From an uncultured Lachnospiraceae bacterium (GTDB taxonomy: Bacteria; Bacillota; Clostridia; Lachnospirales; Lachnospiraceae), in NCBI GenBank assembly GCA_910589265.1, contig CAJUTQ010000100.1:1-64000 (forward strand): a stretch of 64,000 nucleotides of DNA. The letters are read 5' to 3'. Numbering within the stretch: position 1 is the first letter of the stretch; every line of letters starts with the position of its first letter. The notes beneath the pieces are model-generated. The model saw only the letters and a list, made by a program, of their open reading frames with translations, was not told the DNA's origin and did no database searches. Made by a program: the position numbers and the translations under genes. Positions 52,032-61,300 of the stretch are shown here, piece after piece.

Positions 52032-53756
52032 TCACACTTCCTTTGTAGAAAGCTGGGAAAGACAAATTTCCTTATACACTTCACAACTTTTCAATAGTTC
52101 TTCGTGGCTTCCTAACCCTGCTATTTTTCCATCATCTAACACAAGAATACGATCTGCACTTATTACTGTTGAAACCCTTTGAGATACAAGAAATACCGTC
52201 ATTTTTTTTCCATTTTCCCGTATTGCTTTTCTTAGTTTGGCATCTGTGGCATAATCTAGAGCTGAAGCGCTGTCATCCAATATAAGAATTTCTGGTTTCT
52301 TTACAAGGGCTCTGGCAATCGTTAGTCTCTGTCTTTGCCCCCCTGATAAATTTTTACCCCCTTGTAAAATCATAAAATCCAATCCCTGTCCCTTTTCTTC
52401 TATTACTGTTTTTGCTTGGGCAATTTCTAATGCCTTCCATATTTCCTCATCTTTGGCATCCTTCTTTCCCCACTGCATATTTTCTCTAACCGTTCCTTGA
52501 AATAACACTGCCTTTTGGGGAACAATCCCTATTTTTTCTCTAAGCTTTTTAATAGAATATACCCTTACATTGTTTCCATCTACAAAAACAGACCCCTTCG
52601 ACGACTCATAAAACCTGGGAATCAAATTTACAAGAGAAGTTTTTCCTGCCCCTGTTCCTCCAATCATTCCTATGGTTTCCCCTTTTTTTACTTTTAAAGA
52701 AATCCCTTCCAAGGCAGGGGCCTTTCCTCCTTTATAATAAAAGTCTACGTCTTTAAATTCTACCTGGTCATTCTTGTGATTTTCTAATAACTCCTCTTCC
52801 ATTTCTGTAATACTTGTAGACATCTCTAAAACAGAAGAAATTCGGTTTCCACAGGCAAGGGATTTTGAAATAGTAATCATCAGATTCGCCAGTTTTACAA
52901 GCTCCACAAGAATTTGGGACATATAGTTAATTAAAGCGATCACCTCTCCTTGAGTAATAGAACCATAATATACTTGTTTTCCCCCAATCCATACAAGAGC
53001 TATGACCGCCCCTTGAATAAGGATATATGTGATAGGATTTAAGAGAGCAGATATTTTTCCAACAAATATTTGTAATTTGGAAAGAAGATCGCTGTCCTTC
53101 TCAAATCCTTCTATTTCCTCCTTTTCTTTATGAAAAGCTCTTATAACCCTAGCTCCTGTAAGATTCTCCCTAGTTGTTCGCAAAACTAGATCTAACTGCT
53201 TTTGTACTTTTTTGTATAAAGGCATACTGACAAATAAAATACCAAAAACAACCATAGAGAGGAGCGGTATAGCCACTACAAATACAAGGGCTGACTTTCT
53301 GTCAATGGTAAATGCCATAACCATGGCCCCAAAAACAATAAAGGGAGAACGCAAAAAAAGCCGCAGCACTAAATTTACTCCTGACTGCACCTGATTAATG
53401 TCACTCGTCATTCTCGTAATAAAGGTAGAAGAACCTATAGTATCTATCTCCGTGTACGAAAGCTTCATAATGTGGGCAAACAAGTCTTTTCTAAGCTTTG
53501 TCCCAAAGCCTACCGCTGCCTTTGCAGCAAAATATTGGGCAGTGATGGAACAAATTAATCCAATTCCTCCCAATGCTACGAGAATTCCTCCCATCTTCCA
53601 TATATAAGGCAAATCTTTGTTTTGTATGCCAATGTCAATGATATCTGCCATAACCAATGGCACAAAAAGCTCAAAACCAGCCTCCAGCAACTTAAATAAA
53701 GGCCCAAGAATGCTTTCTCTCTTATACCCTTGTAAATATCGAAGCAGCTTTCCCAT
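52032..53756 (-). CDS. ABC exporter half, ATP-binding and permease (degenerate ATPase site)
   Basis: This is the partner half-transporter of 574 residues. Helices lie in the first 310 residues, and the nucleotide-binding domain has Walker A IGGTGAGKTSLVN and signature LSGGQRQRLTIAR. The Walker B reads ILILDDSASALD, with Asp in place of the catalytic Glu, and the H-loop reads LVSQRVST, with Gln in place of His. Such pairs form asymmetric heterodimers in which one site hydrolyses ATP and the other only binds it. The gene is directly upstream of the canonical half, so transcription covers both. Confidence 0.92.
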   Translation of the reverse strand: MGKLLRYLQGYKRESILGPLFKLLEAGFELFVPLVMADIIDIGIQNKDLPYIWKMGGILVALGGIGLICSITAQYFAAKAAVGFGTKLRKDLFAHIMKLSYTEIDTIGSSTFITRMTSDINQVQSGVNLVLRLFLRSPFIVFGAMVMAFTIDRKSALVFVVAIPLLSMVVFGILFVSMPLYKKVQKQLDLVLRTTRENLTGARVIRAFHKEKEEIEGFEKDSDLLSKLQIFVGKISALLNPITYILIQGAVIALVWIGGKQVYYGSITQGEVIALINYMSQILVELVKLANLMITISKSLACGNRISSVLEMSTSITEMEEELLENHKNDQVEFKDVDFYYKGGKAPALEGISLKVKKGETIGMIGGTGAGKTSLVNLIPRFYESSKGSVFVDGNNVRVYSIKKLREKIGIVPQKAVLFQGTVRENMQWGKKDAKDEEIWKALEIAQAKTVIEEKGQGLDFMILQGGKNLSGGQRQRLTIARALVKKPEILILDDSASALDYATDAKLRKAIRENGKKMTVFLVSQRVSTVISADRILVLDDGKIAGLGSHEELLKSCEVYKEICLSQLSTKEV

Positions 53757-53866
53757 AGGTTTCTTTTTCCATCCTTTCCCCAGACAAAATAAAAATCTGC
53801 CTTATTATATCATCCATTCCCACTCTCTACAAGAGTTTCTCCTACTGTTTTCTCCCCATTGAAAGC

Positions 53867-54529
53867 CTAATGAAGCACAAAATGATTTTTCTGAAAGGAA
53901 ATCATTCCTTCATCTCTCATTTTACATAATTCATGGGACATGGCGCTGCGATCGACGGATAGAAAATCTGCCAGCTGCTGTCGGCTAAAAGAAATGTCAA
54001 AGGAAGAACAACCTGCCCTTAAAGATTGTTCCGACAAGTAAGAACGGAGCTTTTCTCTTGTTGTCCGTTGAGACATATGTTCCAGCTTTTGGGTAAGTGC
54101 CTTGTTCTTTAGAGCCATAATAGAAAGAAGATTTTTTACTAAACGCCCGTGGAAGGGGCAGGCAGTTGAGCAAATGGTAAGAGCTTTCTTCATATCTAAA
54201 AAAAGCACATTACTTTGTTTCACAGCCACTGCATTATTCAGAATAAAGTCATTTCTAAGACAGGCATAAACTTCTCCAAAAATTTCTCCTGGCAAAATTT
54301 CATTGAGAATGCTTAAATTTCCCCAGTAATCTTCTTTTTGAATATGAACACTGCCCTTTAACAGTAAAGCTACACTCATAACCTGCTCTCCTCTAGCAAA
54401 AATACATTCTTCCTTTTCATAGCTATGTTCCCTTGCCTCCAAACAGCATAATAACGATTCTATTTCCTTTTCTGTAATACCAAGAAATAGGTTTGTCCTC
54501 TTCAATAATGAAAAATATTGTCTCATCAA
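53867..54529 (-). CDS. Crp/Fnr family transcriptional regulator
   Basis: The 220-residue protein has an N-terminal cyclic-nucleotide-binding fold (about 18-120, with ARGEQVMSVALLLKGSVHI and LPGEIFGEVYACLRND), a dimerisation helix, and a C-terminal winged helix with SRQQLADFLSVDRSAMSHEL. Several cysteines occur (ICSTACPFHGR region), but I see no clear Fe-S pattern of FNR. It is divergent from hcp, a pattern seen for HcpR-type regulators that respond to nitric oxide or nitrosative stress. Inverted repeats in the intergenic region are candidate binding sites. Confidence 0.88.
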   Translation of the reverse strand: MMRQYFSLLKRTNLFLGITEKEIESLLCCLEAREHSYEKEECIFARGEQVMSVALLLKGSVHIQKEDYWGNLSILNEILPGEIFGEVYACLRNDFILNNAVAVKQSNVLFLDMKKALTICSTACPFHGRLVKNLLSIMALKNKALTQKLEHMSQRTTREKLRSYLSEQSLRAGCSSFDISFSRQQLADFLSVDRSAMSHELCKMRDEGMISFQKNHFVLH

Positions 54530-54575
54530 TGATTCACCCCTTTCGTTGTAAAAACAACAGATTTATATGAAATAT

Positions 54576-54622
54576 CCTATTATAATAGGCAAAAAAAGTC
54601 AAGGCATTGATTTTCCTTGACT
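54576..54622. promoter_or_regulatory. Candidate operator elements between the Crp/Fnr gene and hcp
   Basis: Two symmetric elements lie in the 124-base gap: a perfect 14-bp palindrome CCTATTATAATAGG (54576-54589), which includes a TATAAT, and an 8-bp inverted repeat AGTCAAGG (54597-54604) with CCTTGACT (54615-54622) spaced by ten bases. Either could be the site of the Crp/Fnr regulator. The second has TTGAC half-sites like FNR-type boxes. Confidence 0.5.
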
Positions 54623-54653
54623 ACATAAAACCATTGAAATAGGAGGATTTATC

Positions 54654-56240
54654 ATGTCAAATGAAATGTTTTGTTTTCAGTGTGAACAAACTGCTGGCTG
54701 TAGTAGTTGCAGTGGGAAAATAGGAGTATGTGGAAAAGATTCCTATATTGCAGATTTACAAGATAAACTAACCGAGGAATTAATCCAGCTTGCTGTTGCT
54801 GTTGAAGGCTCTACACCTACTGAAAAAACATATGAGTTCATCTTAAAAGGGCTGTTTACTACTGTTACAAATGTAAGTTTTTATGATGAGTCTATTAACA
54901 AGCAGATTCAAGAAGTGGAAAAAGAAAAAAATGCCTTCCTTGCTTCAAAAAGAAACGGAGAAGAAGTACATTGGGATTTCAAAGGATTAGAACAAATGTG
55001 GAATGAACATGAAGATATTCGTTCATTAAAGTCTCTTATTTTATTTGGACTAAGGGGAATGGCATCTTATGCTTATCATGCCTGGATACTTGGATACTCT
55101 GATGATGAAGTAAATACCTTTTTCTGCAAAGGACTCAAGGCTCTTACAGAAGATTTGAATAAGGATCAGCTTCTCTCTCTTTGCCTTGAACTTGGAGAGG
55201 TAAATTTAAAATGTATGGCTTTGTTAGATAAAGGAAATACTAAAACCTATGGTTCTCCTGTTCCAACAACCGTATCCCTTACTGTGGAAAAAGGACCATT
55301 TATTGTTGTCAGCGGTCATGATTTAAAAGATTTGGAGCTACTTCTAGAACAAACGAAAGGAAAGGGAATTAACATATATACAAATGGTGAAATGCTGCCA
55401 GCCCATGCTTATCCAAAATTAAAGGCCTACTCCCATTTAAAGGGGAATTTCGGAACTGCATGGCATAGGCAACAAGTAGAATTTATAGACATTCCTGGCC
55501 CTGTGCTTTTTACGACAAACTGTCTCATGCCTCCGAAAGATAACTATGCTGACCGGATTTTTACAACAAGTGTTGTTTCCTATCCCAACATTCAACATAT
55601 TGGAGAAGATAAAGATTTCACTCCTATCATTGAAAAAGCTTTAGAACTTGGGGGATACGATCAGGATAAAGAATTTTTAGGCGCAAATAAAGGAAACGTA
55701 GTTACTACTGGATTTGGTCATGAAGCTGTATTATCTGTAGCAGATAAAATAATAGAAGCTATAAAAAACAAAGACTTAAAACATATCTTTGTTGTAGGGG
55801 GATGTGACGGAGCCAGAAAAGAGAGAAATTACTATAGGGATTTTGTAAAAATAACGCCTACTGATACGGCTGTCCTAACCCTTGCCTGCGGAAAATATCG
55901 CTTTCATGATCTAGATATAGGATCCATTGGCGGTCTTCCCCGTATTATGGATATGGGACAGTGCAACGACGCATACAGCGCTATAAAAGTAGCTGGCGCA
56001 TTGGCAGAAGCATTCCAATGCGATATCAACGAGCTTCCTTTAACCTTGGTTATTTCCTGGTATGAACAAAAGGCTGTCTGTATCCTTCTCACTCTTTTGC
56101 ACCTAGGCATCCGTAATATTTACCTTGGCCCTACCCTTCCGGCCTTTCTTTCCCCTGGTATACTAGATATCCTTATAAATAATTATCAAATTCATCCTAT
56201 TGGAACTCCAGAAGCTGATCTGAAAGAAATGCTCCTATAA
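54654..56240 (+). CDS. hcp: Hydroxylamine reductase / hybrid cluster protein
   Basis: Hcp carries a 4Fe-4S and a hybrid 4Fe-2O-2S cluster and reduces hydroxylamine or nitric oxide, protecting against nitrosative stress. The N-terminal cluster motif is MFCFQCEQTAGCSSC, with further cysteine in GVCGKD. Hybrid-cluster ligand blocks are NGEMLPAHAYPKL, TTNCLMPPKDN, VVGGCDGARKERNYY, LTLACGKYRFHD and GQCNDAYSAI. Length is 528 residues. The ATG follows GGAGG. It is divergent from a Crp/Fnr regulator; no hcr gene follows. Confidence 0.96.
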   Translation: MSNEMFCFQCEQTAGCSSCSGKIGVCGKDSYIADLQDKLTEELIQLAVAVEGSTPTEKTYEFILKGLFTTVTNVSFYDESINKQIQEVEKEKNAFLASKRNGEEVHWDFKGLEQMWNEHEDIRSLKSLILFGLRGMASYAYHAWILGYSDDEVNTFFCKGLKALTEDLNKDQLLSLCLELGEVNLKCMALLDKGNTKTYGSPVPTTVSLTVEKGPFIVVSGHDLKDLELLLEQTKGKGINIYTNGEMLPAHAYPKLKAYSHLKGNFGTAWHRQQVEFIDIPGPVLFTTNCLMPPKDNYADRIFTTSVVSYPNIQHIGEDKDFTPIIEKALELGGYDQDKEFLGANKGNVVTTGFGHEAVLSVADKIIEAIKNKDLKHIFVVGGCDGARKERNYYRDFVKITPTDTAVLTLACGKYRFHDLDIGSIGGLPRIMDMGQCNDAYSAIKVAGALAEAFQCDINELPLTLVISWYEQKAVCILLTLLHLGIRNIYLGPTLPAFLSPGILDILINNYQIHPIGTPEADLKEMLL

Positions 56241-56355
56241 AAAACGTTTTCTCCTTTGAAAATAATAGGATAACATGTTTACTTTTCCTTTTATATATGC
56301 TACTCTCTTATTATTAAAGTAAATGATCAATTATATTTTATACTAGGAGGTTACA

Positions 56356-56577
56356 ATGGTGCGAGGAAAGAAATCATACACATTAGTAGAACAACTGGAG
56401 AGAACAACTTCTGAAATTGAAGATTTAGAAATACACTTAAAGGAACTGAAAAGATCCAAAAAGGAACTGGAAGAACAAATTAAGTTAAACCGCCTCTCAG
56501 AATTAGATAAATTAATTGCTGCCAGCGGGAAAAGCTTTGAAGAGATAAAGGAATTTTTAGGGATCAATTTGTATTAA
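56356..56577 (+). CDS. Small coiled-coil protein of unknown function
   Basis: The 73-residue, highly charged protein is almost entirely helical: a heptad-like Leu/Lys/Glu region (about 9-45, EIEDLEIHLKELKRSKKEL) suggests a coiled coil, and the end is DKLIAASGKSFEEIKEFLGI. It recalls small proteins of mobile elements, but I do not recognise a family. The ATG follows AGGAGGTTACA. It is followed by an unusually long hairpin (56608-56659). Confidence 0.7.
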   Translation: MVRGKKSYTLVEQLERTTSEIEDLEIHLKELKRSKKELEEQIKLNRLSELDKLIAASGKSFEEIKEFLGINLY

Positions 56578-56607
56578 AGATACTTACTTAACCTTGTTAC
56601 ATTTTAC

Positions 56608-56664
56608 AAATGAATCATCCATTATGCTGACATAAGCTAGCATAATGGATGATTCATTTTGTCT
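56608..56664 (+). terminator. Long perfect hairpin, probable terminator
   Basis: AAATGAATCATCCATTATGC and its complement form a perfect 21-bp stem (56608-56628 with 56639-56659) around a ten-base loop, followed by TGTCTC. The stem is longer than usual for an intrinsic terminator; a small palindromic element is an alternative. Confidence 0.6.
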
Positions 56665-57146
56665 CATGGAATGGGCAGTTCTTTTCTTTTTGAAAATCAT
56701 TAAATTGTAAAAATGTAATTATCCCTGCTTTAAAGGTTTCTTCTTAGTTCTTTATAAAAATTTTACTAAAAACAAGTAAATTATTCTTTACGGAAGGTAT
56801 TTTTTTTATTAATAAATACCCAAATGACTTAACTCTTTTTAAGCGAAATATGAACTCTTAGTATTGTTTATTAAAAAATTATATGCTGTTCCTTGAACAC
56901 ACTAAGTTTATCTCAAGTGAACTTTCCCTTATCATTTCCTCTGTATTATTTCTTCCTATAAGTCATTGCAAAGTCTGACAAGGGAAAAATAATATCCTAT
57001 TACTATATGAGGACTCCAAAAGCCTTGACAAATACGGAAAGTCTAAAAAATTCCTCTGCAATATGTTCATTCATTTTAGGCCTTTACGTACTGTTCATAC
57101 TTTTCCAAAAGGGAAAATTTTAATCCTGGAATATTGGTTCTAAACC
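56665..57146. other. AT-rich stretch without a recognised gene
   Basis: This roughly 480-base AT-rich interval holds no convincing gene. On the minus strand, two short reading pieces between about 57000 and 57140 look protein-like (SLLEKYEQYVKA before a stop, then MNEHIAEEFFRLSVFVKAFG), which may be a decayed end of a gene, but I cannot name it. No tRNA, repeat pair or terminator is visible apart from the hairpin at its left edge. Confidence 0.35.
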
Positions 57147-58004
57147 CTATTCTTTTGTAATTTCTTCTGTAGAAGCACAAAGTCTATTTCTTATTACTTC
57201 AAGTGTCATTTTATACTGATATATCTTTGAATAAGCACTTTTAACGTCTAGCATTATTTCCATTTTTTTATAAGCTAAAAAATTATCAGAAAACTCAGTT
57301 TTTAATATATCCATTCTAGTACTTTCTAACGTGTTCTTTAACTCATTATCTAATCCATCAATGCGGCATAAAGTATTATTATAATTATTAGTAATAACGC
57401 CTAAAACTAAATAAAATTCTTTTTGGGAAGATACATAGTTCTGTTGCCAGTCATCAGATGATTTCAAAACCTTTTCTACGTCACCATTATTGACACCTCT
57501 ATAGACAATTTTAATTTGTTTTATTATATAACTATATAAATCAAATCCAATATTTTTTATAAATATAATAGATGGTGCTAACTCAATAACCCGATCCTTA
57601 TTATTTTCTGCCAAATTAAGTATAAAATATTTACAATCTTCATAAAACACATGCTGAATTTCGTTTAAACTATTAAAGAATGATGGAATATTGTTATTCT
57701 TCAATTCTTTAAATGCTACATTTGGAAACTCACATTTATCACTCGTTTGTTTTGAATAATTAGATATACATTTAGTTATGACTAAAAAAGGTTTATATTT
57801 CTGTTCTATTTCTCTTTTTTGAAAGGTATTAAAACTATGGCTTATGTAAGAAGCTATTACCGCAATTAGTAATGGAGTTATTATTTGTAGAATTGAAACC
57901 ACAATTTCCATATTTTGGATAATTAATAAACATTTTTCCATATTTTTTTTTATATTTATATTCACTATTCCATAATAGCAAATAGTTTTACACAATAGCC
58001 TCAT
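57147..58004 (-). CDS. Membrane-anchored protein of unknown function
   Basis: The open frame is 285 residues. A strongly hydrophobic segment lies at about residues 32-52 (IVVSILQIITPLLIAVIASY), followed by SHSFNTFQKREIEQKYKPF and a long, mostly helical cytoplasmic-like region rich in Asn, Lys and Ile. No domain is recognised. The start is unsure: the first ATG has only TGGAAA before it, and two later ATGs (about residues 22 and 32) lack any SD. It is much more AT-rich than its neighbours and lies between hcp and a tRNA gene, which suggests foreign origin. Confidence 0.55.
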   Translation of the reverse strand: MRLLCKTICYYGIVNINIKKNMEKCLLIIQNMEIVVSILQIITPLLIAVIASYISHSFNTFQKREIEQKYKPFLVITKCISNYSKQTSDKCEFPNVAFKELKNNNIPSFFNSLNEIQHVFYEDCKYFILNLAENNKDRVIELAPSIIFIKNIGFDLYSYIIKQIKIVYRGVNNGDVEKVLKSSDDWQQNYVSSQKEFYLVLGVITNNYNNTLCRIDGLDNELKNTLESTRMDILKTEFSDNFLAYKKMEIMLDVKSAYSKIYQYKMTLEVIRNRLCASTEEITKE

Positions 58005-58110
58005 TTTCCAAAAATATGTACATTTTTCTCATAAATACCCATTCTTATTCTATAAATCCCCACGCCCTGCTATCTAAATAAATTTCAAAAAGTAATATAT
58101 TTAAAAAAAG

Positions 58111-58156
58111 AAAAAAGGCTATCTATACCAATAAAATAGTATGGATAACCTTTTTT
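58111..58156 (-). terminator. Terminator after tRNA-Glu
   Basis: On the minus strand AAAAAAGGTTATC...TACTA pairs with TGGTA...GATAGCCTTTTTT, an imperfect stem with a run of T at the end, starting 28 bases after the tRNA. Confidence 0.75.
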
Positions 58157-58183
58157 AGGGTTGGGCTGTTCTATAAACAGTCG

Positions 58184-58255
58184 CAGCTCGTAGGGGAATC
58201 GAACCCCTGTTTCCGCCGTGAGAGGGCGGCGTCTTAACCGCTTGACTAACGAGCC
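58184..58255 (-). tRNA. tRNA-Glu (anticodon CUC)
   Basis: On the minus strand the gene runs from GGCTCGTTAGTC to ACGAGC plus a discriminator base. The acceptor arms GGCTCGT/ACGAGCT pair with a terminal G-U. The D-arm is AGTCAAGCGGTTAAGAC, the anticodon stem is CCGCC/GGCGG with loop CTCTCAC (anticodon CTC), and the T-arm is CAGGGGTTCGATTCCCCTA with a standard TTCGAT loop. CCA is not encoded. It is 72 bases long and has its own promoter and terminator. Confidence 0.93.
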
Positions 58256-58284
58256 TAAGCAAATACTCTTTTGAATACTTGCTT

Positions 58285-58313
58285 ATTATACCTTATCCCT
58301 TTCAAAAATGCAA
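58285..58313 (-). promoter_or_regulatory. tRNA-Glu promoter
   Basis: On the minus strand TTGCAT (58313-58308), 17 bases and TATAAT (58290-58285). An imperfect hairpin AGCAAGTATTC/GAGTATTTGCT follows in the leader before the tRNA. Confidence 0.75.
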
Positions 58314-58332
58314 GTTATTTTTCCAATATTTT

Positions 58333-61300
58333 TTACAAGGCAAAATCAAACAAAGAAAGCTGATTGGATTCTGGAATATCTCCAAGCAACCCTAGTTCTC
58401 CCATAAGATCGACTACGGTTTTACTTACCTTTGTCCTTGTACGAAAATCATCTTTTGAGAGAAAAGGTCCCTCTTTTACGGCCTCGCATATAGCCTCCGC
58501 TGCCTTGTCTCCCAAGCCTTCAATACTGGATAAAGAAGGCATGAGTCTGCCATCCACAATTTGAAACAGTCTGGCATCTGCTTGAAAAATGTCCAGCTTA
58601 CAGAAGGTAAATCCTCTTGCGTACATTTCCTGTACGATTCTCATATCCTTGTAAGTATCCTGCTCTTTTTTGGACAGGCTGTCTTTTCTTCTCATGTAGT
58701 CCGCCATATGTTCTTCCAGCCTTTTTTTTCCTAAACACATGATTTCATAAGAAAACCCCGAGGCTCGAATACTAAAATAAGCTGCGTAGTATGCCAAAGG
58801 ATAATTTACCTTACAATATGCAATACGCCAGGCCATCATTACGTAGGCGGCTGCATGAGCTTTTGGAAACATGTATTTGATCTTATTACAAGACCATATG
58901 TACCAGTCTGGCACTCCTTCCTCTATCATAGCTTTCTCCCACTCTGGCTTTAGTCCTTTTCCCTTTCGTACACTTTCCATAATTGTGAAGGACAAACTGT
59001 CCTCTACCCCCATATGAATCAAATAGGTCATAATATCATCTCTTGTACAAATGGCTGTGGATATCGTTGCCTTTCCTTCTTCAATTAATGTCTGAGCATT
59101 GCCAAGCCATACATCTGTCCCATGGGATAATCCAGATATACGCACTAAATCTGAAAAAGAAGAAGGTTTTGTGTCCAAAAGCATTTGAATAACAAAGTCT
59201 GTTCCAAATTCTGGAATTCCCAAAGCCCCTAAGGGACAACCTCCAATGTCTTCTGGCTCAATGCCCAACGCCTTTGTATTTTGAAACAAAGACATAACCT
59301 TCGGATCATCCAAAGGTATTTTTTGGGGATCCATTCCTGTTAAGTCTTGAAGCATGCGAATCATCGTAGGATCATCATGTCCAAGGATATCTAATTTTAA
59401 TAAGTTATGATCAATGGAATGGTAATCAAAATGGGTCGTAATAATATCTGTCGTTGTATCATTAGCTGGATGTTGAACAGGAGTAAAGGAATTAATATCT
59501 TCTCCAAGGGGCAGTACAATAATTCCTCCTGGGTGTTGTCCCGTAGTTCTTCGAATGCCTGTGCAGCCCATAGTAATCCTTCCAATTTCACAGTTACGTT
59601 TTCTTATACCATGTTCTTCAAAATAATTTTTCACATAGCCAAAGGCTGTCTTATCGGCTAAAGTGCCAATGGTTCCTGCCCTATATGTCTGTCCTGTTCC
59701 AAAAATCACTTCTGTATATTTATGGGCCTTACTCTGATAATCTCCTGAAAAATTTAAATCTATATCTGGTTCCTTATCTCCCTTAAATCCTAAAAAGGTT
59801 TCAAAGGGAATGTCAAAGCCTTCCTTGTCCAGCATCTCCCCACAAAGAGGACATGGCTTGTCTTTCATATCACAACCTGCTTTTCCAGAGTAGGACTTTA
59901 CTTCCTCGGATTCAAAATCACTATAATGACAATGTTTGCAATAATAATGAGGAGGTAATGGATTTACTTCTGTAATGCCTGCCATTGTTGCAACAAAGGA
60001 AGAGCCGACAGATCCCCTGGATCCTACCAAATATCCGTCCTCCAAAGACTTCCATACAAGCTTTTGGGCAATAATATACATTACGGCAAATCCATTGCTA
60101 ATAATAGAATGAAGCTCCTTTTCCAGTCTTTCCTCTACTTGTTTTGGAAGAAGATCTCCGTAGATTTCCCTTGCCTTGTTATAACAAATATCGGTCAATG
60201 TCTTATCAGAATTTTCGATCACTGGGGGACATTTATCAGGGCGCACTGGGGAGATCCATTCTATCTGGTTTGCAATGAGATTTGTATTTGTTATAACGAC
60301 TTCCTCGGCCTTTTTTTCTCCCAAATACGAAAATTCTTTGAGCATCTCATCTGTTGTACGAAAATATAGGGGAGCCTGATTATCCGCATCTTTAAATCCT
60401 TTGCCTGCCATAATAATTCTTCGAAATATTTCATCTTCTGGATCTAAAAAATGTACATCACATGTGGCTGCTACTGGCTTTTTCAACAGTTCTCCAAGAC
60501 GGACAATGGTTCGGTTGTGCTCCTTTAGTTCTTCTTCCTCCTTTATAGAGGACCGCTCTGATCGAAGCAGAAAACTATTGTTTCCCAAAGGCTGAATTTC
60601 TAGATAGTCATAAAAATCTGCAATTTTTATAAGTTCCTTTTCTGATTTCCCATCCAGGACAGCACGATATAATTCTCCTGCCTCACAGGCAGAGCCAACG
60701 ATGAGTCCTTCTCGATGATTTGTCAACACACTCTTTGGAACTCTTGGCCTTCCCTGATAATATTCTAAGTGAGAAAGTGAGACAAGACGATATAAGTTCA
60801 CTCTTCCCACATCATTTTTCGCTAAAAGTATGGCATGATAGGTGGGAAGTTTTTTTATTCCTTCCTTGGAAGATGCTCCTAGTTCATTTACCTGATCTAA
60901 TGTGTAAATTTCTCTTTCTTTTAGCATGGAAATCATTTTCACAAAAATTTCTGCTGTAGCGTTGGCGTCGTCTACTGCCCGATGATGATTTTCTAAAGAG
61001 ATATTGAACGCCTTTGCCACATTATTTAATTTATGTTTTCTTAAAGAAGGGAGAAGAATTCTAGATAAGGCAACTGTATCCACCACTGTAAATTCCTCAT
61101 AGAGTTTTAAATCTGCTGCTTTGCTTTCAATAAATCCCATATCAAAAGCAGCGTTATGGGCTACCATGACTCCTCCCTTTGCAAAAGCAAGAAATTTTGG
61201 CAAAACTTCTTCTATTTTTTCTGCATTCATAACCATCTCGTCATGAATGCCTGTCAGCTTTTCAATCTGAAATGGAATGGGGATTTCTGGATTGACAAAG

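Noticed and set aside
58184..58255. tRNA-Glu as an attachment site of an integrated element
   Set aside because: I found no second copy of the tRNA 3' end, no integrase and no flanking repeat in the window, so integration remains only a possibility.
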